Shown: positions 18,434 to 27,620 of the stretch, in pieces
Layout of the letters: the number at the start of each line of letters is the position of its first letter
Numbering within the stretch: position 1 is the first letter of the stretch
Assembly: GCF_014842075.1 (NCBI RefSeq)
Contig: NZ_JACYVA010000006.1
Coordinates: 1-64,000, forward strand
Length of the DNA stretch: 64,000 bases
Reading direction: 5' to 3'
DNA from: Sphingomonas sp. CFBP 13720
GTDB taxonomy: Bacteria > Pseudomonadota > Alphaproteobacteria > Sphingomonadales > Sphingomonadaceae
Made by a program: the position numbers and the translations under genes
The notes under the pieces: generated by a model
Told to the model about the DNA's origin: nothing
The model's database searches: none
What the model saw: the letters and a program-made list of their open reading frames with translations, nothing else

Positions 18434-19150
18434 TCAGCCGCCATCGACGATCAGGTCGACCGACGTCCCGTCGCCGTCGGGCGTCAGGAACGCGACATAG
18501 GCCGCGTCACCGCGCGTGCCGCCGACCAGATGCTGCTCGCCCTCGGCCTGATGCTCCGCCGAATAGCCGCCGCGACGGGCCCGGGTATAGGTCCAGTCGA
18601 CCATCTGCCCGACTGGACGGGCGATGACGAAGTGGACCACGCGCAGGCGACAGCCATCGGCGTCGGTGCCGGCGGCTTCGACGACGCGCGCATCGGGATG
18701 CAACGCGAACGGGCCGGGCAGGCGGTTGGCCCAGACGGCGGAATAGCCGACCTTCGTCGCGCATTGCCGGTCGCCCGACCGCTGTGCCGTCGCCAGTTCG
18801 CCCAGCGTCAGCGCTTCACGTCCGCCGCGACACGTCGGACAGTCGCCGGGGGCGGGGGCGTGTTCGAGCTTTTCGTCGCGGCCCGCGCTGCCCGCCGCGA
18901 CGGTCGCCGATGGCACCGGCGCACCATATGGGCGATCGGGCGGGCGCACCGCATCGCCATTGGCCTGCGCCGCCAGCGTCGGATCGACCATGATCCGGTC
19001 CCGCAACGCCGCCGTCACCGCCGGATCGGCCGCATTGTCCTGCGCCAGTTCGGCTGCCAGCGTGTCGGGCGCGCCATCGCCCTTGCCCGCATCTCCGCAG
19101 GCGGCCAGCGCGAGCGTCGCGGCCCACAGGACAGGATGGCGAATCGTCAT
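18434..19150 (-). CDS. Hypothetical lipoprotein
   Basis: 238 aa predicted lipoprotein: MTIRHPVLWAATLALAACGD gives a signal peptide with lipobox LAAC. The mature part has a Cys pair (CPTC), a CATKVGYSAVWANRLPGPFALHPDARV segment and no recognised catalytic motif. A much longer upstream frame exists but its extra residues overlap the divergent small gene and look like shadow. Function unknown. It is divergent from the 73 aa membrane protein. Confidence 0.8.
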   Translation of the reverse strand: MTIRHPVLWAATLALAACGDAGKGDGAPDTLAAELAQDNAADPAVTAALRDRIMVDPTLAAQANGDAVRPPDRPYGAPVPSATVAAGSAGRDEKLEHAPAPGDCPTCRGGREALTLGELATAQRSGDRQCATKVGYSAVWANRLPGPFALHPDARVVEAAGTDADGCRLRVVHFVIARPVGQMVDWTYTRARRGGYSAEHQAEGEQHLVGGTRGDAAYVAFLTPDGDGTSVDLIVDGG

Positions 19151-19262
19151 GCGAACTCCCGGATCGTTGCCGCAGCATGGCACGCCGACGGTTAAGCCCT
19201 GTTTGCGCGAAAAAGTCGCGTTCGTCATTGTCGTGACAGCGAACCGGGGCCATGTCGGGACC

Positions 19263-19484
19263 ATGCTCAATATCGTTTCGCTCCTGATCGGTCTCGTCGC
19301 GCTGGTGATGGCCATCCCTGCGCTGATCCCCGTCATCTCGCTGATGAACTGGATCGTGTTCCCCATCGCGCTGGTCGGGTTCGTGGTCGGGTTGCTGTCG
19401 TCGAAGACGTCGGGGCGCAACCTGAACCTCGTGATCCTGATCGTCAGCGGGCTGCGGCTGTTCCTGACCGGCGGACTGATCTGA
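19263..19484 (+). CDS. Small hydrophobic membrane protein
   Basis: 73 aa protein with two clear membrane segments (about 4-26 and 30-46) and a hydrophobic third stretch before the end (NLNLVILIVSGLRLFLTGGL). It lies five bases before rarD on the same strand, so the two are probably co-transcribed. The family was not identified. Confidence 0.72.
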   Translation: MLNIVSLLIGLVALVMAIPALIPVISLMNWIVFPIALVGFVVGLLSSKTSGRNLNLVILIVSGLRLFLTGGLI

Positions 19485-19488
19485 TCGG

Positions 19489-20388
19489 ATGACGCTGGCG
19501 GGGGACCGGCGCGGGCTGGCATATGGCGTCGGCGCCTATGTGCTGTGGGGGCTGTTGCCGCTCTATTTCCGGGTGTTGCACGACGTCGATCCGGGGGAGA
19601 TCGTGGCGCAGCGCGTGCTGTGGTCGGCGCTGCTGGTCGCGGGCATCGTCATCGCGGTCCGGCGCGGCGCGGCGTTGCGCGCGGCGTTCGCCGACCGGCG
19701 CGCGCTGCTCAACCTGATCGGCAGCGCGGCGTTCATCGCGGTCAACTGGATCGTCTATGTCTGGGCGGTGCTCAACGGCCATGTGCTGGCGGCCAGCCTC
19801 GCCTACTTCCTCAATCCGCTGCTCAACGTGCTGCTCGGCGTCACGCTGCTGGGCGAACGGATGAACACCGCGCAGCGGGTGGCAATCGCACTGGCGGGAC
19901 TGGGCGTGGCATTGTTCGCGATCGGATCGCTCGGCGAATTGTGGATCAGCCTCAGCCTCGCGTTCAGTTTCGCGTTCTATGGCCTGATCCGCAAGACGGT
20001 GTCGGTCGGCGCGCTCGAAGGGTTGATGGTCGAAACCACGCTGCTCGCCCCGGTCGCACTCGGCTATCTGCTGTGGCTGGGCAATGGCGTCCCGCTCGCG
20101 ATCGAGCGCGGGGCTGGCATGGCGGCGCTGCTGGTGTTCGCCGGTGCGGCGACCACCGCGCCGTTGCTGCTGTTCTCCGCCGCCGCGCGTCGCCTGCCGC
20201 TCACGAGGATGGGCATGCTCCAGTTTCTGGCGCCGTCGATCCAGTTCGTGCTGGCGATCGCGGTGTTCGGCGAAACGCTGACCCCGGTGCGACTGGCGTG
20301 TTTCGCGCTGATCTGGGCCGGGCTCGCGGTCTATATCTGGGGCGGCGTGCGACGGCGGCCGGTCGTCCCGGCCGCCGTCCCCGAATAG
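19489..20388 (+). CDS. rarD: RarD-type EamA permease
   Basis: 299 aa inner membrane protein with ten predicted transmembrane helices and two EamA repeats. The start GLAYGVGAYVLWGLLPLYFRVL and the IVAQRVLWSALLV and VNWIVYVWAVLNGHVLAASLAYFLNPLLNVLLG blocks are diagnostic of RarD. RarD homologues are named for chloramphenicol sensitivity, but the transported molecule is uncertain. The stop lies two bases from the convergent stop of the next gene. Confidence 0.93.
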   Translation: MTLAGDRRGLAYGVGAYVLWGLLPLYFRVLHDVDPGEIVAQRVLWSALLVAGIVIAVRRGAALRAAFADRRALLNLIGSAAFIAVNWIVYVWAVLNGHVLAASLAYFLNPLLNVLLGVTLLGERMNTAQRVAIALAGLGVALFAIGSLGELWISLSLAFSFAFYGLIRKTVSVGALEGLMVETTLLAPVALGYLLWLGNGVPLAIERGAGMAALLVFAGAATTAPLLLFSAAARRLPLTRMGMLQFLAPSIQFVLAIAVFGETLTPVRLACFALIWAGLAVYIWGGVRRRPVVPAAVPE

Positions 20389-20389
20389 A

Positions 20390-20953
20390 TCAGCGGCAGA
20401 CGACCTGACGCCGGTCGATCGACCGCCCCAGCAATGCGCCGCCCGCGCCGCCGATCAACGTGCCCAACAGGCGCGAATCACCGCCCGCGATGACGTTGCC
20501 CAGCGTGCCGCCGGCCAGCCCGCCGATGATGAGGCCGGTCGTCCCGTCGTTGCGCCGGCAATAATAGCGCCCGTTCTGCCCGCGATAGATGCGGTCGTTG
20601 CGGGTCAGCGAACGCGGCTGGTAATAGCGCCCGTCGCGATAATAGCGGTCGGCGAAATAGCGGTTCTGCCCGCGTTCGGGGCGGTTGTAATTGAAGTTGC
20701 GATATTGCCGCCAGTCGCGCTGGTCGCGGCGGACGTCCTGTCGCGCGTCGCGGACGTCGCGACGATATTCGCGCTGCGCCTGCCGCACTTCGCGAGGGTT
20801 GTCGGCGCGGCGTACGTCGCGGCGAAGATCGCGCCGCGCGTCGCGCACTTCGTCGCGATATTCCTGACGCGGCGATTGCGCCAGCGCCGGGGCGGCGGTG
20901 AGCGCGGGCAGGGTGACGGCCGCCGCCAGCGCGGCGAGAATGGGAAAACGCAT
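20390..20953 (-). CDS. RcnB-like periplasmic protein with glycine-zipper tail
   Basis: 187 aa exported protein. The signal peptide (about 1-25, ending ALAQ) is followed by an Arg/Asp-rich low-complexity region (EYRDEVRDARRDLRRDVRRA type heptads), a Tyr/Arg-rich stretch and a Gly-rich 2TM glycine-zipper (GLIIGGLAGGTLGNVIAGGDS; LIGGAGGALLG). RcnB-type proteins act in periplasmic nickel/cobalt homeostasis in Escherichia coli, but the glycine zipper tail suggests envelope association instead. The ATG at 20953 was chosen because it begins the signal peptide. Confidence 0.82.
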   Translation of the reverse strand: MRFPILAALAAAVTLPALTAAPALAQSPRQEYRDEVRDARRDLRRDVRRADNPREVRQAQREYRRDVRDARQDVRRDQRDWRQYRNFNYNRPERGQNRYFADRYYRDGRYYQPRSLTRNDRIYRGQNGRYYCRRNDGTTGLIIGGLAGGTLGNVIAGGDSRLLGTLIGGAGGALLGRSIDRRQVVCR

Positions 20954-21064
20954 TCGTCCAACTCCTTGAACAGAGATGATACGAAAACGTTGCGGTCGCG
21001 TAGCGGGTTGCGTGAACGGCAAACTACCCGCCGTTCACGCAACGCTCACGTGGCGGTGGTCCGC

Positions 21065-21889
21065 TCAGACGTATTTTTCACCCGGATAGGCGAACAGCAG
21101 GTCGGCGTCCGCGCCTGCGCGCAACGTCACCGTTCCATCGAACGTCAGGCAATCGCCTGCCGCCCATGCGACGCCGTCCGCCGTGCCCGACCCGGTGACC
21201 GGCACGAACCAGCCCTTCACGCCCGCCGGCACCGTCACGCTGCGGTCGCCGCCGGTCCAGCGTTCGAGCACGAACTTCGGCCCGTTGACCAGGATCGTGC
21301 GGTCGTCCGCGATCCGGCCCGGCGCAGGCGGCGCCACGAACGGACGCGCGTCGGACACGGCGACCCCGTCGTCCAGATGCAGCTCGCGCGGCCGGCCGTA
21401 ATCGTACAGGCGGTAGGTCGTTTCCGAATTCTGCTGGATCTCGATCAGCGTGATTCCCGCGCCGATCGCGTGGACCGTCCCCGACTTCGCATAGAAGAAG
21501 TCGCCCGGCTTCACCGGCTTCCAGTCGAGCTTGTGTTCGATCGATCCGTCGAGCGCGGCGTCCTTCAGCTGTTCGGCGGTCATCGGCTCCAGCGTGCCCA
21601 GCGCGATCGTCGAATCGGGTTCGGCGGCCAAGAGCGTCCAGCATTCGTCCTTGCCGCGCGGCAATCCGCGCGCATGCGCCTGCGCATCGTCGGGATGGAC
21701 TTGTACCGACAGTTTTTCGGACGTGAACAGATATTTGACCAGCAGGTCGGGGGTGTCGTCGCCGGGCGCCTTGAACCAGATTTCGCCGACCGGGTCGGCA
21801 TCGGCGGGCTGGTCGGCAAAGCCGAGGCCGAGATGATGGCGGCCCCACGGCTTTTCGACGCGGTGCATTTCAAGCTTGGTTGCGGGCAC
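21065..21889 (-). CDS. manA: Mannose-6-phosphate isomerase, class I
   Basis: 274 aa cytoplasmic zinc enzyme interconverting mannose 6-phosphate and fructose 6-phosphate, supplying sugar nucleotides for polysaccharide. The cupin core shows KLSVQVHPDD (metal ligands), GKDECWTLL, and HAIGAGITLIEIQQNSETTYRLYDYGR. A GTG start at 21889 has an AGGAG seven bases upstream, which decides it over the internal ATG at 21868. It is shorter than the enterobacterial enzyme, as usual for this subgroup. Divergent from bamD. Confidence 0.9.
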   Translation of the reverse strand: MPATKLEMHRVEKPWGRHHLGLGFADQPADADPVGEIWFKAPGDDTPDLLVKYLFTSEKLSVQVHPDDAQAHARGLPRGKDECWTLLAAEPDSTIALGTLEPMTAEQLKDAALDGSIEHKLDWKPVKPGDFFYAKSGTVHAIGAGITLIEIQQNSETTYRLYDYGRPRELHLDDGVAVSDARPFVAPPAPGRIADDRTILVNGPKFVLERWTGGDRSVTVPAGVKGWFVPVTGSGTADGVAWAAGDCLTFDGTVTLRAGADADLLFAYPGEKYV

Positions 21890-21981
21890 GGAATCGCTCC
21901 TGTTCGGACAGTTTGGGGGTCGGTGCCGACATGCGCGAAAGGGACTGTTCGCGCTACCCCTTGCGCAGTACAAGCCCGTCC

Positions 21982-22935
21982 ATGCGTACCGTATCGTCCC
22001 GCGCATCCGCGCTGCTCCTCGTCGCCCTCGCCGGCGTCGGCCTGTCCGCCTGTGCCCGTGGTGGTGCGGGGGCTGGCCGCGACCTGCCCTATGTCGCGCG
22101 CGACGTCGGCACCCTGTATTCCGCCGCGAAGGATCGGTTGGACCGCCATCAGTACAAGGTCGCCGCCGCGCTGTTCGACGAGGTGGAGCGCCAGCACCCC
22201 TATTCGGTCTGGGCACGCCGCGCGCAGTTGATGGGGGCGTTCAGCTATTATCTCGACGCCGATTATACGAAGGCGATTGCGGGATCGCAGCGGTTCCTGT
22301 CGGTCCATCCCGGCAACCGCGACGCACCCTATGCCTATTATCTGATCGCGCTCAGCTATTACGAGCAGATCAGCGACGTGACCCGCGATCAGAAGATCAC
22401 GTTGCAGGCGATGGAGTCGCTGGGCGAACTGTCGCGCCGCTATCCCAACACGCCCTATGCCGCCGATGCGCGGCTGAAACTCGACCTTGTCCGCGATCAC
22501 CTTGCGGGCAAGGAGATGGAGATCGGGCGCTTCTATCAGCAACGCGGCCAGTGGCTGGCGGCGCAGATCCGGTTCCGTTCGGTCGTCGACGAATATCAGA
22601 CGACGACGCACGCGCCCGAAGCGCTGATGCGCCTGACCGAAACCTATCTGGCGCTGGGCGTGCCGGGCGAAGCGAAGAAGTCGGCGGCGGTGCTGGGTGC
22701 GAACTATCCCGGAACCGACTGGTATCAGCGCGCCTACGACCTGATCGGCGACAAGACCCCGCCGCCGCCCAAGCCGATCCCCGTCAAGTTCGCGCCGCCC
22801 GAAGCACCGCCTTCGGGAATCGTGACGCTGGAACCCGACGACGAACCGGCCCCGACGACGCCGACCACGCCGGCCCCGCCGCCGGTCACCCCGTCGCCCA
22901 GCACGCCGTCGCCCAACGGGCCGACCGGCAACTGA
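21982..22935 (+). CDS. bamD: Outer membrane assembly lipoprotein BamD
   Basis: 317 aa lipoprotein of the BAM complex that inserts beta-barrel proteins. The signal ends at lipobox LSAC. TPR-like repeats follow (AAALFDEVERQHPYSVWARRAQLM; AIAGSQRFLSVHPGNRDAPYAYYLIALSYY), matching BamD/ComL order. A C-terminal Pro/Thr-rich tail (about 255-317; EPDDEPAPTTPTTPAPPP) is longer than usual and likely unstructured. It precedes recN, the normal alphaproteobacterial order. Confidence 0.93.
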   Translation: MRTVSSRASALLLVALAGVGLSACARGGAGAGRDLPYVARDVGTLYSAAKDRLDRHQYKVAAALFDEVERQHPYSVWARRAQLMGAFSYYLDADYTKAIAGSQRFLSVHPGNRDAPYAYYLIALSYYEQISDVTRDQKITLQAMESLGELSRRYPNTPYAADARLKLDLVRDHLAGKEMEIGRFYQQRGQWLAAQIRFRSVVDEYQTTTHAPEALMRLTETYLALGVPGEAKKSAAVLGANYPGTDWYQRAYDLIGDKTPPPPKPIPVKFAPPEAPPSGIVTLEPDDEPAPTTPTTPAPPPVTPSPSTPSPNGPTGN

Positions 22936-22980
22936 CGCACGGCATCGTACGTTCGGCCCTTATGCCGTACGAAGATGTTT

Positions 22981-22995
22981 GTTCCTGCACTGTTC
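22981..22995 (+). promoter_or_regulatory. SOS box (LexA site) of recN
   Basis: GTTC-CTGCACT-GTTC is an exact GTTC-N7-GTTC, the known alphaproteobacterial LexA operator. It ends 22 bases before the recN start, where it would cover the promoter. An inverted repeat CGTACG lies just upstream (around 22947-22972). Confidence 0.85.
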
Positions 22996-23017
22996 CTGCG
23001 GTAAGGGCGAAGGCGCG

Positions 23018-24682
23018 ATGCTGACTGCGCTTTCCATCCGTGACGTGGTGCTGATCGAGGCGCTCGACCTCGATTTTGCCGAAGGACTCGGCGTGCTGAC
23101 CGGCGAAACCGGCGCGGGCAAGTCGATCCTGCTCGACGCGCTCGGGCTGGCCCTGGGCGCGCGGGGCGACACCGCGCTGGTCCGGCATGGCGCGAAACAG
23201 GCGGCGGTGACCGCGACGTTCGCGCCGCCCGTCCCCGAGGGTCCGGTCGCGCGGCTGTTCGACGACAACGGTCTCGACCTCGAACCCGGCGAACCGCTGG
23301 TCATCCGGCGCATCGTCAAGGGCGATGGCGGCAGCCGCGGCTTCGTCAACGACCAGCCGGCATCGGCGGGGTTGCTGCGCGACCTTGCCCCGCACCTTGT
23401 CGAGATTCACGGCCAGCATGACGATCGCGGCCTGCTCAACCCGCGCGGCCACCGCGCGCTGCTCGACGGGTTCGGCCGCATTGACACCGCGCCGGTCACC
23501 GCCGCCTATCGCCGCTGGCGCGATGCCGATGCCGCGCTGGCGGCGGCCCGCGCGCAGATCGACGTCGCGCAACGCGATCGCGAATGGCTGGAACATGCGG
23601 TCGGCGAACTGACCGCGCTCGCCCCCGAACCGGGCGAGGAAGACATCCTCGCCGAACGTCGCCACGGCATGCAGCGCGCCGAAAAGGTCGCGGACGACCT
23701 GCAACAGGTCGAACAGCGGCTGGGCGGGTCCGATGGCGCACTGTCGGTGCTGCGACAGGCGGCGCGCGTGCTCGAACGCATCGCGGAGGATCACCCCGCA
23801 CTCGCCGAATCACTGGCAGCGGTCGACCGTGCGCTGATGGAAGCGGAAGCGGCGGAGACTTCGCTCGGCGAAGCGGCCAGCGCGCTGGCGTTCGATCCGT
23901 CCGCGCTGGAGGATGACGAATCGCGTCTGTTCGCGCTGCGCGGCATGGCGCGCAAGCATCGCGTCCAGCCCGACGATCTGGCGGCGCTTGCGGAGGAACT
24001 GTCGGCACGCCTCGCGCTGCTCGAATCGGGCGAAGCCGGGATCGGCGCGCTGGAATCGAAGGTGGCGCAGGCGCGTGCCGTCTATCTGACCGCCGCCGAC
24101 AAGGTGCACGACGCGCGCGCCGCCGCCGCCGTCCGGCTCGACGCGGCGGTCGCGGGCGAACTGGCCCCGCTCAAGCTGGATGCCGCGCGGTTTCGGACGG
24201 TCGTCGCCGCGCTCGACGACGGGCAATGGTCGGCGGCGGGGCGCGACCGGGTGGAATTCGAGATTTCGACCAACCCCGGTGCGCCGTTCGCGCCGCTGGC
24301 AAAGATCGCGTCGGGCGGTGAATTGTCGCGCTTCATACTCGCGCTCAAGGTCGCGCTGGCTGAAGAGGGCGGGGCGGCGACGATGATCTTCGACGAAATC
24401 GATCGCGGCGTGGGTGGCGCGGTCGCCTCCGCGATCGGCGACCGGCTCGCGCGGCTGGCACAGGCGACCCAGTTGCTGGTCGTGACGCACAGTCCGCAGG
24501 TAGCGGCGCGCGGCGCGCGGCACCTGCTGATCGCCAAGAGCCATGACGGTACGGTCACCCGCACCGGCGTCCGCCCGCTGACCAGCGACGAACGGCGGGA
24601 GGAAATCGCTCGGATGCTGTCGGGCGCGGAAATCACCGACGAAGCGCGGGCGCAGGCGCGACGGCTGATCGAGCCGGCGTGA
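23018..24682 (+). CDS. recN: DNA repair ATPase RecN
   Basis: 554 aa SMC-like ATPase for double-strand break repair. The Walker A motif TGETGAGKSILLDAL lies near residue 27, the central coiled coil (about 155-340) is rich in Ala, Glu and Arg, and the C-terminal half has the ABC signature SGGELSRFILALK and Walker B TMIFDEIDRGVGG, then VVTHSPQVAARG. The ATG at 23018 was preferred over an earlier in-frame start because it gives the standard MLTALSIRDVVLIE N-terminus and leaves the SOS box outside the gene. Confidence 0.96.
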   Translation: MLTALSIRDVVLIEALDLDFAEGLGVLTGETGAGKSILLDALGLALGARGDTALVRHGAKQAAVTATFAPPVPEGPVARLFDDNGLDLEPGEPLVIRRIVKGDGGSRGFVNDQPASAGLLRDLAPHLVEIHGQHDDRGLLNPRGHRALLDGFGRIDTAPVTAAYRRWRDADAALAAARAQIDVAQRDREWLEHAVGELTALAPEPGEEDILAERRHGMQRAEKVADDLQQVEQRLGGSDGALSVLRQAARVLERIAEDHPALAESLAAVDRALMEAEAAETSLGEAASALAFDPSALEDDESRLFALRGMARKHRVQPDDLAALAEELSARLALLESGEAGIGALESKVAQARAVYLTAADKVHDARAAAAVRLDAAVAGELAPLKLDAARFRTVVAALDDGQWSAAGRDRVEFEISTNPGAPFAPLAKIASGGELSRFILALKVALAEEGGAATMIFDEIDRGVGGAVASAIGDRLARLAQATQLLVVTHSPQVAARGARHLLIAKSHDGTVTRTGVRPLTSDERREEIARMLSGAEITDEARAQARRLIEPA

Positions 24683-24993
24683 GCGATCCGCTACGCACCC
24701 CTGATGGCCGCTATATCGTGGTCGACGGCGTGGTGTGGCGCGCGACGCGGCCCAACTTGTCTAACGAAGAACGCGACCGGCTGGTCAAGGCGCTGATGGA
24801 CGCCCGCCGCGCGGTGGGTGCGGGCAAGCGTGCGGCGGACGACGCAGCCGTGGCGGCGGCGCGACGTGCGGTCGATGCGGCCAAGATCGCGCTGGGCGAA
24901 CGCGGGCCGGTCTGGTGGACCGACGGTGCGCCCGACTGGAACCGGTACAAGGTGGAGAACACGCCCTATGCCGGCTGGTGGGCGGGGCGGTAG
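24679..24993 (+). CDS. Hypothetical protein downstream of recN
   Basis: 104 aa cytoplasmic protein starting with GTG inside the recN stop (GTGA overlap), so likely translated with recN and perhaps SOS-induced. It has an N-terminal segment [22 protein letters not shown], an Ala/Arg-rich helix, and a conserved-looking [23 protein letters not shown] tail. I cannot assign a function. Confidence 0.8.
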   Translation: MSDPLRTPDGRYIVVDGVVWRATRPNLSNEERDRLVKALMDARRAVGAGKRAADDAAVAAARRAVDAAKIALGERGPVWWTDGAPDWNRYKVENTPYAGWWAGR

Positions 24994-25599
24994 GGCATGA
25001 TGGGTCGAGGTACACCCGTTCGTGCTGCGTAGCGCCTGAGCGAAGTCGAAGACGCGTAACGAAGCATCCGTGACAGTCCTGCGATACGCCCTTCCGACTG
25101 GGACGGAGCGGCGTTCAGCGCGATGGCGGCAGCACGACCGTCACCCCGGACCTGCTCTGGGGTCCACCGTGCGGCAATCGTTGGCGGTCGAGCCTTTTTC
25201 CCGCATCGTTGAGGGTCCGATCGACCCCGGAACGGGTCCGAGGTGACGAAAGACGGCCAATGTTCGCTGAAGGTCGATTAGGCCTTGGCGCAATGGCACT
25301 CGGGCTAAACGGTCACGCCTCGTCTAATCACGACTTAGAGCCGATCGCTATTCAGTCCTGACAGCCTGTCAACGGCGGATTTGCGTGCTTCCGGTGCTTA
25401 CGTACCGATAGTACGCTGCGCCCCGGGTCATGCAAAGACCACCGTTTTCAGGACGGCATCGTCTGAATATCGATCGGCCCCGAAACGGTTCCGGCTGCGC
25501 TTGCGTCAACCCGCTGGCGATCGCCCGAAGCCTTGGGACGGTGGTGCAAGCCGGCCGGAAACCGCTCCGGTCTAAACATCGGACGGTCCGCCGCGCCGA
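24994..25599. other. Repeat-rich intergenic region
   Basis: About 600 bases without a supported gene. It contains GTCACCCCGGACC-type palindromes (about 25138-25165), a related GGGTCCGATCGACCCCGGAACGGGTCC stretch (about 25208-25235), part of a TCCTGCGATACGCCC repeat (about 25077-25091), and copy 1 of a 66-69 bp repeat (25339-25407). No promoter or terminator could be placed with confidence. Confidence 0.55.
25339..25407. repeat. Diverged dispersed repeat, copy 1
   Basis: It begins AGCCGATCG and ends ACGTACCG, sharing CAG-CCTGAC and TTCCGG blocks with the segment at 37761-37826 in the same order. The two copies are gapped and clearly diverged. Their nature is unknown. Confidence 0.45.
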
Positions 25600-26526
25600 T
25601 CAGGTGCCCGACAGGCTGGCCGCGGCGATGCGCCCGACCGCCGCCAACACGGCGACGGCGTCCGGGTCGATCGCGTCGGTACGCCGGGCCGGCTCGAAAT
25701 AGCCTGTGACGATCAGCGGCGCACGGCCGGCCGGCCCGCCAACGGCCAGATCGACATAGATACGCGTCGTCTCGCTGATCCCGGTGCCGGTCTTGTCGCC
25801 GGAGGTCCAGCCGGCGGGAAACCCCGAGCGGAGGCGACCCTGTCCGGTCGCCACCTCGGTCATCCACGCCTTGAGCAAGGCGCGGCTCGATTCGGCAAGG
25901 ACGGTGCCGTTGACCAGCGCCGCCACCGTCTTCGCCATGGCGGCGGGCGTCGTCGTATCGAGCTGGGTTCCGGGCGGTGTCGCGTTCAGTTCGGGTTCGT
26001 ATCGGTCGAGCCGGCTCGTCCCGTCGCCGATCGATCGCCAGAACGCCGTCATTCGCGCCGGGCCACCGAACCGCCGCATCAGGACGTTGGCGGCGGTATT
26101 GTCGCTGGTGACGAGCGTCGCACGAGCCAGATCGCGCACCGATAGGCCAAGGTCCAGATGCGCCTGCGTCACCGGACTCGACGAAATCATGTCGTCTTTT
26201 GTCCAGCGCAGGATCTCGTCCAGATCGATCCGGCCCGCATCCCCCCCGGCAAGCATCATCGCCGCCAGCGACAATTTGAACGAACTGGCATGTGCGAAGC
26301 GTTCGTCGTGCCGCCAACCGAACGCCGTGCCCCGTACCGGATCGAGGACGAAGGCACCCAGCCGACCGTTCGCCTCCCGCTCCAACGCGCGAAGCCGGGC
26401 GATGCCGGTCGCGTCGGGCGCCACCGGCGTCGCCGCCGACCGGCATCCCGGCAGGAACAGGGCGGTCCCGCCGATGATGGCGCTGCGGCGATCGAGCGAA
26501 GTGGATGCGAAGCCGGAAAAATCCAT
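25600..26526 (-). CDS. Class A beta-lactamase
   Basis: 308 aa exported serine beta-lactamase. All class A motifs are present in order: S-x-x-K as SSFK, S-D-N as TSDN, E-x-x-L-N as EPELN, and K-T-G as GDKTGTG. The N-terminus carries twin arginines (LDRRSAIIGG) and a lipobox-like LPGC, suggesting Tat export and possible lipid anchoring. The ATG at 26526 begins this signal; earlier in-frame starts add a non-signal extension. No AmpR-type regulator or mobile element is adjacent, so this appears to be a resident chromosomal enzyme. Substrate spectrum cannot be told. Confidence 0.93.
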   Translation of the reverse strand: MDFSGFASTSLDRRSAIIGGTALFLPGCRSAATPVAPDATGIARLRALEREANGRLGAFVLDPVRGTAFGWRHDERFAHASSFKLSLAAMMLAGGDAGRIDLDEILRWTKDDMISSSPVTQAHLDLGLSVRDLARATLVTSDNTAANVLMRRFGGPARMTAFWRSIGDGTSRLDRYEPELNATPPGTQLDTTTPAAMAKTVAALVNGTVLAESSRALLKAWMTEVATGQGRLRSGFPAGWTSGDKTGTGISETTRIYVDLAVGGPAGRAPLIVTGYFEPARRTDAIDPDAVAVLAAVGRIAAASLSGT

Positions 26527-26912
26527 GGCGTGGCATATCACTATCGGCCGTCGCAGCAACGACCGTCCCATCGCCTCAGCCGCATGCCGCGCGCCGACAT
26601 TGCAGCAGCGTGGCATGTCGGGATCGCGCTTCAGGTGCGCACACGCCGTTCCTCCAGTTCACGACGGCGCAGACAGAACCTCCGGGTTCCATCCGTCGCC
26701 CGCGAATGTCGATCGGCTTTGGCGGGCAGGTCTGCTCCGGCGACGATCCCGCTGTCCTACACGCCCCCGCCATGCGAAGGGCGACATCGCTCTTTGACAA
26801 CCGCATTCACGACCGCGAACGCGCGACCGGTACGGCGCATCGCGAAAAGCGTGGCGAGTGTGACTTTCGTGACCTTTGGTGAAAATCCGCCGTTCGCAAC
26901 GCCCGATCGCGC
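26527..26912. other. Intergenic region upstream of the beta-lactamase
   Basis: 386 bases between the glycosylase stop and the beta-lactamase start, both on the minus strand. Several reading frames cross it but none has protein-like features or a good ribosome site. It should hold the beta-lactamase promoter; no operator was recognised. Confidence 0.5.
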
Positions 26913-27557
26913 TCAGATCGCGCTGTTCGCCGCCGCCTGTGCCGCCGGATCGAACATGTAATGGTGCCACGCGAACACCGCCGCCGCGCCGCGATGCGGC
27001 CGCCACGCTTCCGCCACCTCACGGGTCAGCTTCTCGCTGGGCCGTTCGGCATGGCCGAGGATGCGGCCGACCTCGATCTGCACCGCCAGGTCGCCTGCTG
27101 GCCAGATATCGGTGCGCCCTTCGGCGAACAGCAGGTAGATTTCGGCCGACCAGCGCCCGATCCCCTTGATCCGCACCAGTTGCGCGATCGCTTCCTCGTC
27201 GTCCACCGGCAGCGCGGTCAGGTCGAGCCGGCCGCTCAGCACCTCGTCCGCCAGACTGCGGGCATAGCTCGCCTTCTGTCGCGACAGGCCCGCTTCCCGC
27301 AGCGCTTCGTCGCTGGTCGCGGGAATGCGCGCGGGATCGGTCGCATCACCCAGCATCGTCTCCAGCTTGCGCCAGACCGAATCGGCTGCCTTGTAGCTGA
27401 CCTGCTGCCCGACGATCGTGCGCAGCAGCGTGGCATAGCCGCGATCGCGGATGCGGGGTTCGGGATATCCGGCGCGCGCGATCGCGGCGACGAATGCCGG
27501 TTCGATCGCGGCCAGTGCGTCCAGACCGGTGCGAAGCTGTTCGGCGGAAAGACCCAT
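26913..27557 (-). CDS. DNA-3-methyladenine glycosylase II, AlkA-like
   Basis: 214 aa base-excision repair glycosylase of the HhH-GPD superfamily that removes alkylated bases. The helix-hairpin-helix is LVRIKGIGRWSAEIYLL and the catalytic Asp lies in DIWPAGDLAVQ. TIVGQQVSYKAADSVWRKLE is the typical substrate-pocket helix. The N-terminal AlkA domain is absent, giving the short MAG-like form. Start at 27557 gives MGLSAEQLRTGLD; the longer frame runs over the ferredoxin gene on the other strand. Confidence 0.9.
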   Translation of the reverse strand: MGLSAEQLRTGLDALAAIEPAFVAAIARAGYPEPRIRDRGYATLLRTIVGQQVSYKAADSVWRKLETMLGDATDPARIPATSDEALREAGLSRQKASYARSLADEVLSGRLDLTALPVDDEEAIAQLVRIKGIGRWSAEIYLLFAEGRTDIWPAGDLAVQIEVGRILGHAERPSEKLTREVAEAWRPHRGAAAVFAWHHYMFDPAAQAAANSAI

Positions 27558-27620
27558 GGCATCATCCGTTGTAATGCACCGGCGCCCACGGCAAGGGACG
27601 CCCGAACAGGAGTTTGATCG

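Noticed and set aside
21900..21960. Second SOS box upstream of bamD (GTTCGGACAGTTTG)
   Set aside because: The second half reads GTTT rather than GTTC, so it misses the required motif.
26659..27006. Possible small gene upstream of the beta-lactamase
   Set aside because: No ribosome site, signal or domain; composition typical of a random GC-rich frame.
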